A DNA stretch of 64,000 nt from Onchocerca lupi (Eukaryota; Nematoda; Chromadorea; Rhabditida; Onchocercidae), in the NCBI GenBank assembly GCA_028564675.1, contig JAOVVO010000085.1, positions 62,001 to 126,000 on the forward strand, given 5' to 3'. Position numbers and translations under genes: made by a program. Shown here in pieces: positions 24,940 to 36,000 of this stretch. Below the pieces are notes generated by a model that worked only from the letters and a program-made list of their open reading frames with translations, was not told the DNA's origin and searched no databases. Numbering within the stretch: position 1 is the first letter of the stretch; each line of letters begins with the position of its first letter.

Positions 24940-25175
24940 TTAAGTGTTAGAAATGTGCATTTTTCTTTTTTCTTTTTTTCACTTAACCAGATTGAACTAC
25001 AACAATGCGTATATAAAAAACATTAAAAAATGCGCGTATTCGAATGTGAATTCTTGTCAAAATTTCAAAGCAATAGCTATGAACTTTCAAAGATCTAAGA
25101 TTTTGAACAAATGGAAATTTACATTTTTATTTACATAGACTAGCTGGACCCAACCACGCATTGCCATGGTTTATA
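24940..25175 (-). mobile_element. Helitron 3' end next to a Helitron 5' end, minus strand
   Basis: Around 25140-25143 stands CTAG. To its right lies CCAACCACGCATTGCCATGGTT, able to form a near-perfect hairpin of about 9 bp arms; read on the minus strand this is a hairpin followed by CTAG, as at Helitron 3' ends. To its left, the minus strand reads TCTATGTAAATAAAAATGT and continues with TTTGAAATTTTGACAAG and ATTCGAATACGCGCA, the 5' end type also seen at 373. So one element's tail touches another element's head in the same orientation. Confidence 0.6.
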
Positions 25176-25400
25176 TAACAACGGATTACTACCCTTCCTA
25201 GTATCATAAAAAGAAGTAATTTTAATAGTAATTTTAATACTTCTTTTTGTGATACTAAGAAGGGTGGTAATCCGCTGTTATATAAACATTTGTTTTGGTT
25301 TTTTGGTCATCCTGAGATTTATGTTATTATTTTACCGGTTTTTGATATTATTAGGGAGGCAGGTTGTTTTTAACAGATAAGGATCGTTTGTTTGGTTCCG
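25171..25400 (+). pseudogene. nuclear copy of mitochondrial cox1, partly inverted-duplicated
   Basis: From about 25228 the plus strand reads in a cox1 frame: DTKKGGNPLLY-like text, then HLFWFFGHPEIYVIILP, one of the most conserved parts of cytochrome oxidase subunit I (its two histidines lie at the haem a3/CuB centre and near it), then a one-base loss and LTDKDRLFG near 25370-25395. The left part, 25171-25227, is the reverse complement of 25228-25284 with few changes (both arms carry ACTTCTTTTT and GATACTA), so a second copy of the same cox1 piece stands head to head. TGA/TTT-rich codon use is mitochondrial and unlike the surroundings. It cannot encode a protein. Confidence 0.85.
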
Positions 25401-26940
25401 TTCGGAAAGTTGGAAAACACGTCTTCTTTTACCGAAACTAAATGATTCACACTCTAAGCCACGTGATCTACGTGACCCACACGTGTGCTTTTAATAACGT
25501 ATGCTTAGCTACATATTCATAGGAGGCGGATCACAGTGTTGCGAAATGTTGGCGTAAGGTGAGGATTGGTGCAGAAGTAACATACCTGAAGTGTTGCAAT
25601 CTTCCAGACCTTAATTAGGTAAAATTTTAGGGTGGGTTCAACTAGTTTGTCATAAAGTAACTTTCGATATCAGATGGAAATAGAAAATATCATAAATTTC
25701 AAAACGAATTTTATCTCGAAGTAGTATCGCATGACTGAATATCTGAAAAGCAAATTGGAATATAATTTAATGATACACTTGTGATTCTCAACCCTAATAT
25801 TGAAATAGCTCCCTTTAGGAATTTAAGATATCGAGTAGGTGATTTATTTCTGATCTAATTTAAGAAATCATTTTTTTCTAGTCTTAAAATTACTACATAT
25901 CTTCATATCAAAAAATTACAATTTAAAGTTACAAAATGCATGAAACAGCGAGAAATATCAGCAACTAGAAAGCACTAGAATAGGCCAATCGGGAATGAAG
26001 ATTGCACAAAAAAGAAACGAGAATACAATTTTTGTGTCCCAACATGTAGAACGAAAATTTTCTGACTTCTGAACTACCTTTTCAACTATGCGAAATGTTT
26101 TAATTAATTGAAATCTATGATACTTACAGCAATTGTCACTAAAGTGACTTCTGGAGTAGATCATATCCCCGAGCAAAGCAATTATTTACTTTCGAAGTTT
26201 TCAGAACGAGCCATCTTGATACTGTATTCATTTGTCAACAAGAATACACTTTACGCATTTCACACCAACTGCTCTGTTCAGATATATTTTTCAGTGTTAT
26301 GTAGTAAGTGAAAAGCTGAGAGTAATATATTCGAAGATAATCTGTCGTGAAACATTTTAAATCTATTATTGAAGATGAATATAAAGTTGGAAAATGAGTA
26401 GGAACACGACTTACACATTCTAGTATTAGAATGGAGATGCTTGTGAACTGAACTTTTTGCGATGGCTTCAATAGACTCGATAACATTCAACATTTTATAT
26501 TCTTGGTGTCTTGTACTGGTGAAAATCCAATGGAATTAGATCTGTGGTATGATTGCAGTAAATATCATGAATTTTCGTAGAACATTCAACAGACTGCAAA
26601 TATATAAACGATTTGAAGGGATGCATCTGCAAGTAAAAATCTGTATGATTGCCAACAGATTTGCAGTGAAAAACCTAAAACAGAACTTGAAAAAAGTTCA
26701 GAAGTGCAATGGCCATCCGCAATTATAGCTAGACTCTACTGTCTCAATTAACTATCATTGTATCCCATCAGTTCACTAATCTCAGTTAATTATCATTGTA
26801 CTGTCAATTCATTAATTCTTTCACAAACTTTTTTTACTGAAAGAAAATATTATTTCTCACACCAGACTTCTTAAAATTCTCATTCTACAAAATTTTAATT
26901 TTTGTGCTGTTCTAATCACCAATACTCACGTATCGATTAT
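25401..26940. other. spacer between mobile-element nest and RPLP0
   Basis: No exon supported on either strand. The first 200 bases (to about 25600) have higher GC and an ACACGTGTGC motif at 25481-25490, which might be the remains of further inserted DNA. The rest is ordinary AT-rich DNA; near 26745-26810 a short segment around AATTATCATTGTA is duplicated. Confidence 0.4.
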
Positions 26941-26984
26941 TCAATTACGGTGTTTTTGATGGAATTTGGGTTACCTATAGGGTG

Positions 26985-27198
26985 ATTTGTGGGTAGAGAG
27001 GTGGATGGATTCGTTCGCACGTGTCTTGGAACCGGATTATATCGGGGTAAGGCGGGTGTCCTATTATTATCTTATCTCCATTGGTCGGTCACCTTTGGGT
27101 CTCGCCTTCTGGTCAGTCGTTAGTAGCCAGTTGGAACCAACTGTTTGTTTTACAAACTTTGTTCGTTTAGTTAACGATTTTTTTCAAACTATTTCAGG
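26985..27198 (+). promoter_or_regulatory. RPLP0 promoter region and probable spliced-leader acceptor
   Basis: The 200 bases before RPLP0 are clearly richer in GC than the neighbourhood. They contain an E-box CACGTG (27018-27023) and CATTGG/CCAAT in reverse (27079-27084). At 27191-27197 stands ATTTCAG after a T-rich tract (TTTTTTTCAAACT), a typical acceptor with no donor needed upstream, 51 bases before the ATG; in nematodes this is how a spliced leader is added. The role of each motif is inference. Confidence 0.45.
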
Positions 27199-27248
27199 TC
27201 TTTAAAACGTTCGTGAAAGAGGCTTAGAACGATCCTTGTCTCACGAAG

Positions 27249-28728
27249 ATGGGCAGGGAAGACAAAGCAGCATGGAAAGCGAATTATTTCGTGAAAATTA
27301 TTGAATTATTGGAAGAATATCCGAAATGTTTCATTGTTGGTGTGGATAATGTTGGCTCAAAACAGATGCAAGAAATCCGTCAAGCTATGCGAGGTAAGGC
27401 TATCATATATCCTTGATTATACAAATTTGTAGTAATATATATTTCCAATTTTCTGATGGTTGGAAGTTAATCTTTCGGATTTAGGCCATGCGGATATTTT
27501 AATGGGTAAGAACACCATGATTCGAAAGGCAATCCGTGGTCATCTACAGACTAATCCAGATCTTGAAAAACTGCTACCGCATATTGTTGGCAACGTTGGA
27601 TTCGTTTTTACCAATGAAGATCTGAGCGAAATTCGAACTAAATTGTTGGAAAATCGACGCGTAAGATTCTGGATACTTTTCCATTACTTAATATGTTCGA
27701 AAATTCCAGTGGTTGCAACGATAAGAACAAACCTATATTCTTAGCTCACATTTTATCTCAAGTTCAAAATTATTATGCTAATGGCCTTGATGAATTCTTT
27801 TGTTCATTTCAGGGTGCTCCTGCCAAAGCTGGTGCCATTGCACCATGCGATGTCAAATTACCACCCCAAAATACTGGTATGGGACCGGAGAAAACATCCT
27901 TTTTTCAAGCTTTGCAAATTCCGACGAAAATTTCTCGTGGAACTATTGAAATTTTGAATGAAGTACATCTAATCAAAGTCGGCGAGAAAGTGGGAGCTTC
28001 TGAGTCTGCTCTTTTAAATATGCTGAACATTATGCCATTCTCGTACGGTCTTGTTGTGCGGCAGGTATGAAATTTAAATGAAGTCTTTTTTTTTTTTTTA
28101 AATGAAAGTTTTTATGAGTAAACATTTTGATCATTTCATTTTTTTATTCATTTATTTCAAACAACAGTATTTATCAATAAGTTAGGTGCTTTTTTTTTTA
28201 TTAGCAAAGTGTAAACAAAGATCTTTCAAAGGTTTATGAAAATGGGACCGTTTTTGCACCGGAAGTTCTGGATATGACATCGGATGATATTCGTGCAAGA
28301 TTCTTGAAAGGTGTGCAAAATGTCGCGGCAGTTTCATTGGCCATCGGTTATCCGACACTTGTATCAGTACCGCATTCCGTAGCAAATGCGCTCAAAAATC
28401 TGTTAGCTATTGCTGTAGAAGCTAACATCGAGATGAAGGAAGCAGAAAAGGTTAGACTCTTTCTGTAGTTTTTAAATATACTTTTAGTAATTTATCGTAT
28501 TTTAATTCATTTTGACTTATCAGATTTCATATTTTACTCATTGCTGTATTTTTTCAGATCAAGGAATTCTTAGCAGATCCATCCAAATTTGCAGCACCAG
28601 CGGTCGCAGTGACAGCTACCGTTCCATCAGCACCATCTGCTGAATCGGAAGCGCTGTCGAAGAAAGAAGAAGCCAAGAAGGAAGAATCATCGGAAGATGA
28701 AGATATGGGATTCGGACTTTTCGATTAA
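27249..28728 (+). CDS. RPLP0: 60S acidic ribosomal protein P0 (uL10)
   Basis: Core protein of the ribosomal stalk; binds 28S rRNA and carries the P1/P2 dimers that recruit translation GTPases. Five exons with matching phases: 27249-27393, 27485-27660, 27813-28064, 28232-28450, 28558-28728, giving 320 residues, the normal length. Family landmarks: GREDKAAWKANYFVKII at the start, LMGKNTMIRKAIRGH, IVGNVGFVFTNEDL, GAPAKAGAIAPCDV, NTGMGPEKTSFFQAL, ISRGTIEI, the alanine/glutamate/lysine-rich hinge, and the stalk tail EDMGFGLFD. For exon 4 two acceptors are possible; the one after CTTTCAAAG (28231) gives the conserved RQVYENGT, the earlier one at 28204 would add nine residues foreign to the family. 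AATAAA follows at about 28783. Confidence 0.96.
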
Positions 28729-28946
28729 GATCACATATTTTTTATTTGCATCCATTATTTTTTGGATTTTGTTGATTTGATAATAAATATTGCTGTTTTT
28801 GCTGTTTTCCTGGAAAAACTGTTGATATCTTTTGTACTTTTCCCAGTTTTTTTTTTCTTTTTTATTAACGGGCATAGGTTTATTCTATTTCGTTAGCATG
28901 ATTGTGATTTAAAAAAAAAGTCAATTTTGAGTGAGAATAGGGGAAG

Positions 28947-29111
28947 ATGGAAGAGACTGAATTAATGGCTTGTTTATCTGAAAGTGCTGAGATATTCCAG
29001 GAAATAATTGGTGTATATGATATGAGAGATTGGAAGTACTCGACGCAGGGGCTTGTCTATAGTTTGTGGGATGACTTGTCCGCAGAAATTGTACTTCGAG
29101 AGGTGAAATAG
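28947..29111 (+). CDS. small ORF between RPLP0 and TCTP
   Basis: An ATG at 28947 opens a frame of 54 codons (MEETELMACLSESAE..., acidic, ending VLREVK) that stops just before the T-rich acceptor leading into TCTP. It lies 219 bases after the RPLP0 stop. Amino-acid composition looks protein-like (few Lys/Asn/Ile runs, in contrast to the random frames around it), and GAGAG/GTGAAA at 29099-29109 could also be a donor, so it could be a first exon instead. I do not recognise it. It may be nothing more than the intercistronic spacer. Confidence 0.3.
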   Translation: MEETELMACLSESAEIFQEIIGVYDMRDWKYSTQGLVYSLWDDLSAEIVLREVK

Positions 29112-29127
29112 TTTGGATTCCTGCAAT

Positions 29128-29149
29128 ATATTCTTGATTTTTTTTTCAG
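29128..29149 (+). promoter_or_regulatory. probable trans-splice acceptor of TCTP
   Basis: A tract TTCTTGATTTTTTTTTCAG ends at 29149, 41 bases before the TCTP ATG, with no coding exon of TCTP upstream. It fits addition of a spliced leader to the second gene of a closely spaced pair. Confidence 0.5.
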
Positions 29150-29190
29150 GTGAAAAGTTTTTTAAATATTTGAAAGAGCTTGCAACAAAT

Positions 29191-30765
29191 ATGCTGATCT
29201 TCAAGGATGCATTCACAGGTACATTTTTTTTCGTTATTTTAAGTCCGAAAATGATTGCTCATGCAGCTAGATTTTTCATTACAAAAACTATTTCCTAGCG
29301 AATGCTCAATTCTTAACTCTGTAATAAAAAAGCCAACAGTGGATATAGTAAATACATATTTCGTTGCTAATTTTTTTGCTAAAATTGTCCATTTGGCCAT
29401 ATTCCTTAAGTTCAGCGAACGAGGCTGGGAAAGCATTTACTGTGAACCAGTTGTTGGTTAACAGCATTGCTATATGAAGCTTCCTATGTTCATTGGACGA
29501 GTATAATATGGCAGAACATGTTTTGATAACTAAAATATGTCTTTTTTGATATATTTTAGTTGTTATCCTACAAATTTTAAAATAGAATCTGAATTTGGTT
29601 TTCTTATTGTAAATCATCTTTTTGCCTTTTCGTTATTATCATTATTCTTCCAAGGATTTCTTTTTTGTTTTGTATACGAGATTAATAAATTTTCTCCCCA
29701 AAGTATAGCTTCCATATTACTAATTTAAGATAAATTTAAATTTTAGAATGTGATTTGTAATTCGTTGAAATCACTCACTGAAAAATGAGTTTGCTAAAGG
29801 TTTACTTATAGAAAGTTTTCTTCGCGTAATTGTAAAAATGATTCGATTATTTAGATGACGAGCTTGCGTCAGATTCATTCCCAATGAAATTAGTGGATGG
29901 ATTGATTTGGGAGTTCAAAGGACGACAAGTGGTGAGAAAAGAGGGAGAAATAATTCTTGCAGGTGCAAATCCTTCAGCAGAAGGTGAAGATGGTGATGAA
30001 GGTAGCGAGGAATGCGTTGAACGAGGAATCGATTTTGTACTTAATCATCGACTACAAGTAATAATTTTAACAATACTTTTATAGCTATAATCAAGCATTG
30101 GTTAAAAACGAGGTGTTCATGTTGATGTATCTGATTTTTAAGTTATTTTCACTTTTCCAAGAAATATTTAATTTTCTTATCTAAGGTTCAGATTTCTGCA
30201 GGAAATGAATTGTTACGAAGATATGGCTACTTTTAAATCATATTGCAAATCATTCATGAAGAAAGTGGTTGAATTGATGCAAAAAAACGGTAAATCAGAA
30301 GCAGAAATTAATGAATTCAAGAGGAAGATTCAAGCTTGGGTTATATCACTTCTAACGAAAGATCGATTTAAACAGTTGCAATTTTTTATCGGTATGTTAC
30401 CTTCTCAATAAATCTGATCCCTGGCATACTGCTTTAATTCGTCAAGATAAAACTCATTTCTAATTTTTTCAGAAGTTCCAAGCTTGATCGTCTTATCACT
30501 GATTAAGGCATGACACAATCAAGTTTTAATTTCGTCCTTAATAATTCTTAAATGACTCTTGTCAAGTTTCTGTTTATCATCTTGCTGAATTCTATAACAT
30601 CTGTTGCAAGCATGATTGAATTGAAAAATGCAATTTTTAGGCGAGCGTATGGCTGAAGGTCAAGGTGAAGGACAAGTAGCTGTAGTAGAATATCGAGATG
30701 AGGAGGAAGGTGAGGTGCCCTATTTAATGCTTGTGAAAGAGGCACTTATTGAAGAAAAACAATGA
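29191..30765 (+). CDS. tct-1: translationally controlled tumour protein (TCTP)
   Basis: Conserved calcium- and microtubule-binding cytosolic protein, also released by parasitic nematodes, where it acts as a histamine-releasing-factor homologue. Four exons: 29191-29218, 29855-30057, 30202-30391, 30641-30765, phases consistent, 181 residues. Landmarks: MLIFKDAFTDDELASDSFPM at the N-terminus with a short first exon (9 codons, as usual in this gene), EGEIILAGANPSAEG with the TCTP1-type region, the acidic loop GEDGDEGSEE, the helical hairpin FKSYCKSFMKKVVELM and INEFKRKIQAWVISLL, the second signature region FKQLQFFIGERM, and YLMLVKEALIEEK at the end. Same strand as RPLP0 and 460 bases behind it; from memory the C. 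elegans orthologues (F25H2.10 and F25H2.11) are also neighbours, so the pair is probably an old co-transcribed unit. Confidence 0.95.
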
Positions 30766-31069
30766 TTTTTTACTGAAGTCAGCTGCGTTCTTTCTTCCTT
30801 GCTTGTTGTCTTATGTTTAATTTCTGTTTATTGTATAAAATCTATGCTGGATAAATACGTTAACTGTTAATATTCTTCCCGAGCAATTTTCAAATTGGTT
30901 CTGTAATCCATTTCGCTTTTCAAGACTCCATACAAATAGCTATCAGTTTGAGCAGAAGAAAAGTTGGTTTTGAACGATTTCCGACGTACATTTTATGAGA
31001 GAAGTTGTTGCGATCGGTGTGAATATCATGATATGCAAATAAAATGAAAAGATATACAAATAGATGATC

Positions 31070-31330
31070 CTTACACTTTGCATGGAAGCATTTGGTAATA
31101 CAATATAGTATTTGAATTTGTTTGCTTCTTAATAAGCTTCTAGCTGCTTTTTCGTTGGAAGTTAGTGATTGACTTGACAATGGTGGAACCTCTTGGATGG
31201 TGTATTTTCGTATGAATTTCCAATGGATTTCAAGAGTATAGTTGTGCTCAAGTTCAGCTTTGTTTAAAAATATTCCAATTTGAAAATTGACATCACTTAT
31301 AAGGAAAAAAGAAGTTGATGAGATTGTCAA
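31070..31330 (-). CDS. unrecognised antisense open frame between TCTP and VHL
   Basis: On the minus strand a 136-codon frame spans 31330-30920, the longest antisense frame of this part. The segment from about 31303 (after CCTTATAAG, a possible acceptor) to about 31072 (GCAAAGT/GTAAGG, a good donor) could be one internal exon: it reads FLNKAELEHNYTLEIHWKF, then IQEVPPLSSQSL and SLLRSKQIQILYCITKCF. Composition is protein-like. No partner exon was found and a chance frame of this size is not excluded in so long a window. Confidence 0.25.
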
Positions 31331-31530
31331 TATTGGGCAAAGAGAGATATTTCTTAGGTCATGTTATTGGTTAAAAAAAATTGGCATTAGAGTTTTGTAG
31401 AAATTTTGATTTGGTAATTTCCCCAATTGTTAAACGAAATAAGAGTAAGAAAACTCCATCGTAAATAGTTTTACTTCAGGAATCTGTATTTTTATTTAAA
31501 TAGGAAAAACAAATCATTAGGATATAGTAC

Positions 31531-32954
31531 ATGTCCTTGAATGAGTCTCGAATTAGCTCATTTATTCTCGAAGAAATTTTCGCACCCCGATTTAAGTCAA
31601 TTAGGAGTGTGGAAGAAGTAAACATTCGATTCATCAATAGTTCCCGTGACACTGTTGATCTTTGTTGGATTGATTTCCAAGTAAGTATTTTGCATGTAAT
31701 ATTTATTTTCTTATTATCTTGAAATTTCATTGAAATTCAAATAGGATGACGTTTCTATTTTATTTTGTCAAGTAAGCATTCTGATGGTATAACAGTGATA
31801 TCACTTGTCCTTATCAAGTCCAGTTTTCACATTAAAGATTTTGAAAGCAGATAAAAATAGTTGCATTAATATTCTTACAGTAGAATTTTCAGACTTCAGT
31901 TCATATGCTTCATTATTCTTTCTTCTTTCAGGGCAATTTAGTGCGTTATTTGAAACTCGGCTCACGCGAAGTAGTGAAGCTAACCACTTTCACTGGTAAG
32001 GCATCTCTTTTTAATTTTATGTACTTTAAGCAATTTTTAGTAATTTTTATTGTAATTTAAATTTACTCAAAGCTGATTCTTGAAATCCCTCACTGGTATT
32101 TGGTTTGTCGACAATTTCGATCCATCACTGTATTAATATATTCTTATTTCTGAAGTTTCAATTTTTTAAAGTGATATTGGAAATATAATGCACTTTCCAA
32201 AGAATCAACTTGCTATATATCATAGGACATTGTTGGATAGCGCGATTTATACGGAACGGAGCAGCTGCACAGTTTTTACCGGGTTGTACTGAAGTTTTTG
32301 TTATCACTAGACCTTTTCCTCATACAGCAGTTGTTTTTATCATTCAGCAAGGTTTTTCTTTTGCTATTATTTCCTCAGTGTTTTTTCAATCGATTGGATT
32401 TTTCTTAATTTTTGTTTATAAATGCTTTTCTAAATTTGGTTTAACAATAAACCAAATTTTGCAAAATTGCATTGAATCTAGTTTTTAGCATATTTAAAAT
32501 TAAAAAACTTATGAGGGAACGGGAAACTGATATATATATCATCCATATTTCATATCCATTTTAAGCGAATTATGACACTGATTTTTTTAAGTAGTTGAAT
32601 TGGATATAGTTTTTCAAAAAAACTTTACTGTGTGGGCTAAAAATTTTGGGATGCTTTATAGGCTATTAAAAATGATGCGTGCATGAATTTTTTGATATAG
32701 AGATTGTAAGTTTCGTGAATTCAGAACATTGTAGAGACACCTTCACATTAATAACCGATCAACAACAATTTTATGACAATCCTTCCTCCTCATTTATCGT
32801 CTATTTTACCATCCAATCTTTAACTTTAATCTCATCGATACTACAAACTATCGCAATTTTTTCCCGTCCTATCAGTCTTATCACTGATATGAATCATTTG
32901 CCATTAGTCAGATCATCGAAATCCAAATCAAAATCACATCAGGTTAACAATTAA
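31531..32954 (+). CDS. vhl-1: von Hippel-Lindau tumour suppressor homologue
   Basis: Substrate receptor of a cullin-2 ubiquitin ligase that recognises prolyl-hydroxylated HIF-1. Four exons: 31531-31680, 31932-31995, 32226-32351, 32701-32954, phases consistent, 197 residues. Beta domain: VNIRFINSSR (about 30-39), DLCWIDFQGNLVRYLKLGSR (43-62), TTFTGHCWIARF (68-79), TEVFVITRPF. Matching with human VHL, the hydroxyproline pocket is kept: Asn36 (N67), Trp46 (W88), Tyr56 (Y98), Thr69 in place of S111, His73 (H115) and Trp75 (W117). The last exon gives a weak alpha domain: SEHCRDTFTLITDQQQF aligns with the Cys-containing elongin-C box helix. The donor of exon 3 (CAAG/GTTTTT) is unusual, so the C-terminal part is less sure. 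No ATG further upstream is in frame before a stop. Confidence 0.82.
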
Positions 32955-33081
32955 TGTTTTACTACTTTTCCGCTCAAAAAACACGTAGAGTTGAGCTGAG
33001 TCATCAGTGACTCGTTTTTGGTTTAAAACTTCACTGATTTCTAATGCTTCAAAACCATTCTTTTTGATTTGGAATAATTGC

Positions 33082-36000
33082 ATGGAAGATGATAAGCTTA
33101 ATTTGAATACTTCCATAACAAACGTTATAAATAATGATTTTTTCTCTTAATTTATAGATTTATGCGAAAAAAAATTTATTAAGCTGCGATATGATGATTT
33201 GTTTAAAAATTTATGTGATGCATAAATTTTTAAACAAATCATCATATCGCAATTTTTTTGTTCGATTTTTTTTGGAAATATTGATTTATTTAAATTCAAC
33301 AAGAAAAGATTATTTTATTTAGAACAGTGCTTTTTGCTTTTCTAGATCATAGCTTCTGATATATCTTTTGCAGTACCTACGTTGTTTGAAGCCGCTGTTG
33401 AGCATATCGGAGAACTATTTCACGAAAATCAGTACGCTCTGCACAGACTTCCTGTCCCTGAGCTTGTAAAGGTCATTTCTTCTGTTTTGAATTTATGTAA
33501 AATAATTACCCAAATAAAAAATATTTTTAAAAAACTACCTGTGTATGTTTGTTTTTATATATGCGTAATATCGAGTATTTTGATTGAATCTTTAGATGTC
33601 ACTGTCTGCGCCAAAAATGTTTTTGTAAATATGTTGATTTCATTAATTTATCTTGATGTTTACTATTTGCTTAAATGATTTATAGACCAATGAATTTAAA
33701 TTTTTTGTAACAGATTAATGTTTGGGTGAATCACAGTGTTGAAGATGTATTTTTTAAACATTGCTTTAATTGAAGTTTATTTAGTTTGATATCTATTTTT
33801 ACATCCGGCGGAAACAAATATATCAGACAGCATTGTTTGTTTTACCCTTCCAACGTAACTTCTTGCGTCGAAATCGTAACAATGTTGCTAGATTGCAAGA
33901 ACCACTCGAAGTCAATGGTACTGAATAGAGGGAAATCGAAAATGAGGTCAAAAATACCGAAGAAAATTAATGTAATTCATTCATTTCTATTCAGACAGAC
34001 TGTTTTGTGAAATTTAACTTGACATGAGGCGAGGATACGCTACTGAAAATTTAGTTGATTTAATTTAACCTGAATCATTTATAATCTACCAAAGAATATT
34101 TTGTACGAGGTAATTTGATGGATAGCATGACAAGCTAGTTTGGGAAAATGTAAAAGTGTTTCCGACCAAAAAAACAGCCAGTGATGAATTTTATTTTTTG
34201 GCTTTCCGTATTTTTAGGGAAAAATTTCCGGATTTTTCGTCTTTTTTCGACTTTTAATTTTTTTTTGGAAAATGAATTTCTAAGGATCTTAAAATTTTTT
34301 TTTTTTTTTTTTTTTTTTGGATTATTTTTCGCTATTCTCGAGATGATTTTTTTTTCTTACATTTGCACTGTTTAGACAAGATTATACAATAAACAAGAAA
34401 TATGCAGCATATTAAAGGATGTGAACAATGAAGAAAAAGTATTATTATTTCCACGTAAGTTTGGTATTTATCTTTTTAAACATTTGATAGTTAATGCATC
34501 AGTCATGTTTGACGCATGAGTAAGTTCACAAAAATTTTGAATTTTAAATTTATATAAGCGATGATATTTCACTGAAAATTTTAATATTCATTCCAGAACA
34601 ACTTGCGGAAATATTCGCTAATGGTCAAATAGATTTGTGTTTGCAAACAGTTTCGGATCTATCGGTGGAGTGCTCAGATTTTGAAATAAATGAAAAATTT
34701 CTAACATATTTAAAAAAGGAATTCGTTGTTATGAGTTTCTCGACTGTTTATAATTATTCTAAAAAATGGATTGATTTTCTTTTGCAGAATACTTCAGTAG
34801 GAATAAGGTTTGATAGTTTTAAAAATCAAAAAATGTTTCCATTCTATATTATAGTTTTATCTTCTTGAGAATTGGAAACTTCAAATATATGAGATTATTT
34901 GTATCATTTGCATTATGTCAGGAGAAGTTGTGTTATTTGCAGTAAAATTAAGGTAAATGAAACTTTTCGCATAAAGACTTTTTATTAGCAATGTTTTTGC
35001 AACAGCTTAGCGGCTAAGAAAATTGATATATTCTGAAAGAGTAAAAATAATTTATCGACGCCTTACTTCTTTCACCTTCTTATTTCAGAAATCACTGTTT
35101 ATTACTGAAACAACTTATATGTTGTACAAATTTGTTACAAAATAAACAACTACTGCTACTGCTGCATGAAATTCTTCCACAAATTTATCACCATCTTTGC
35201 TGTATGAAGCAATATTCTGTGGCTTTGATTATCGCGGAAATAATCTTCTACGCAATCGCCGTTCCGACCACTTATTCTGATGATTATGATCGAGAAGCTC
35301 TTTGGAATGTTTGGAATAAATTATTGCTCTCAAAAGTTTGTTATATTGATTATGCGTTTTCTTGATAGATGCTCTTCAAATTTCTGACAATAAATAAGAT
35401 GATGATTTAATAATGTCTCCAATTAAGATAATATTGAATCTGTAATTTGTAATTTTTGAATCTGCAACTGTAATTTTGTGCAGATGACATAAATCTAGCT
35501 TGTATTGATGGCAGATTGGTTATTCTGTTTTTTCTTATCACTTTATGGGATTTTTTCGTATAATCTAAATAATTATGTCTGCATTGAGTTTTTTTTTTTT
35601 TTTTTTTTGAAGATTTTTGACCTATATCTAAGTTTTTAGTTGTGATCAAGTTCTTTTTTCTCTTACTTTATTCATTATTTAAAAAAAATTCGGTCTATAT
35701 GGTATTTAATCAACAAGACTTTCGGGCTTTTTCAGGAATGCGTGAGGTCGGTTCATTTCAATTTGTGCACTGTTTTAGTTATGAGTTCGTTGGACTTGGA
35801 TTGTGCGGAACATATACAGAGTTTGGAAAATTCTTTCAGTGATCTTGAAGGAAACGATGATTTTTCACTGAACGTCCGAAAACAGGTATATATTGTTTAC
35901 AGATATCAAGTAATAGTATCTTTTAGATTTTTTTGTTATTGTATCTTAAACATTTCTAGATCATTCTTCATCTTACCGATTGAAAGACGATTGAACTGAA

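Noticed and set aside
28205..28231. earlier acceptor for RPLP0 exon 4
   Set aside because: It would add nine residues (QSVNKDLSK) within the most conserved RQVYxNG segment; the acceptor at 28231 restores the family sequence.
32955..33373. VHL and the helical protein as one gene
   Set aside because: The donor at 32941 is phase 0 and the exon containing 33374 would need phase 1 there; VHL has its own stop with normal length.
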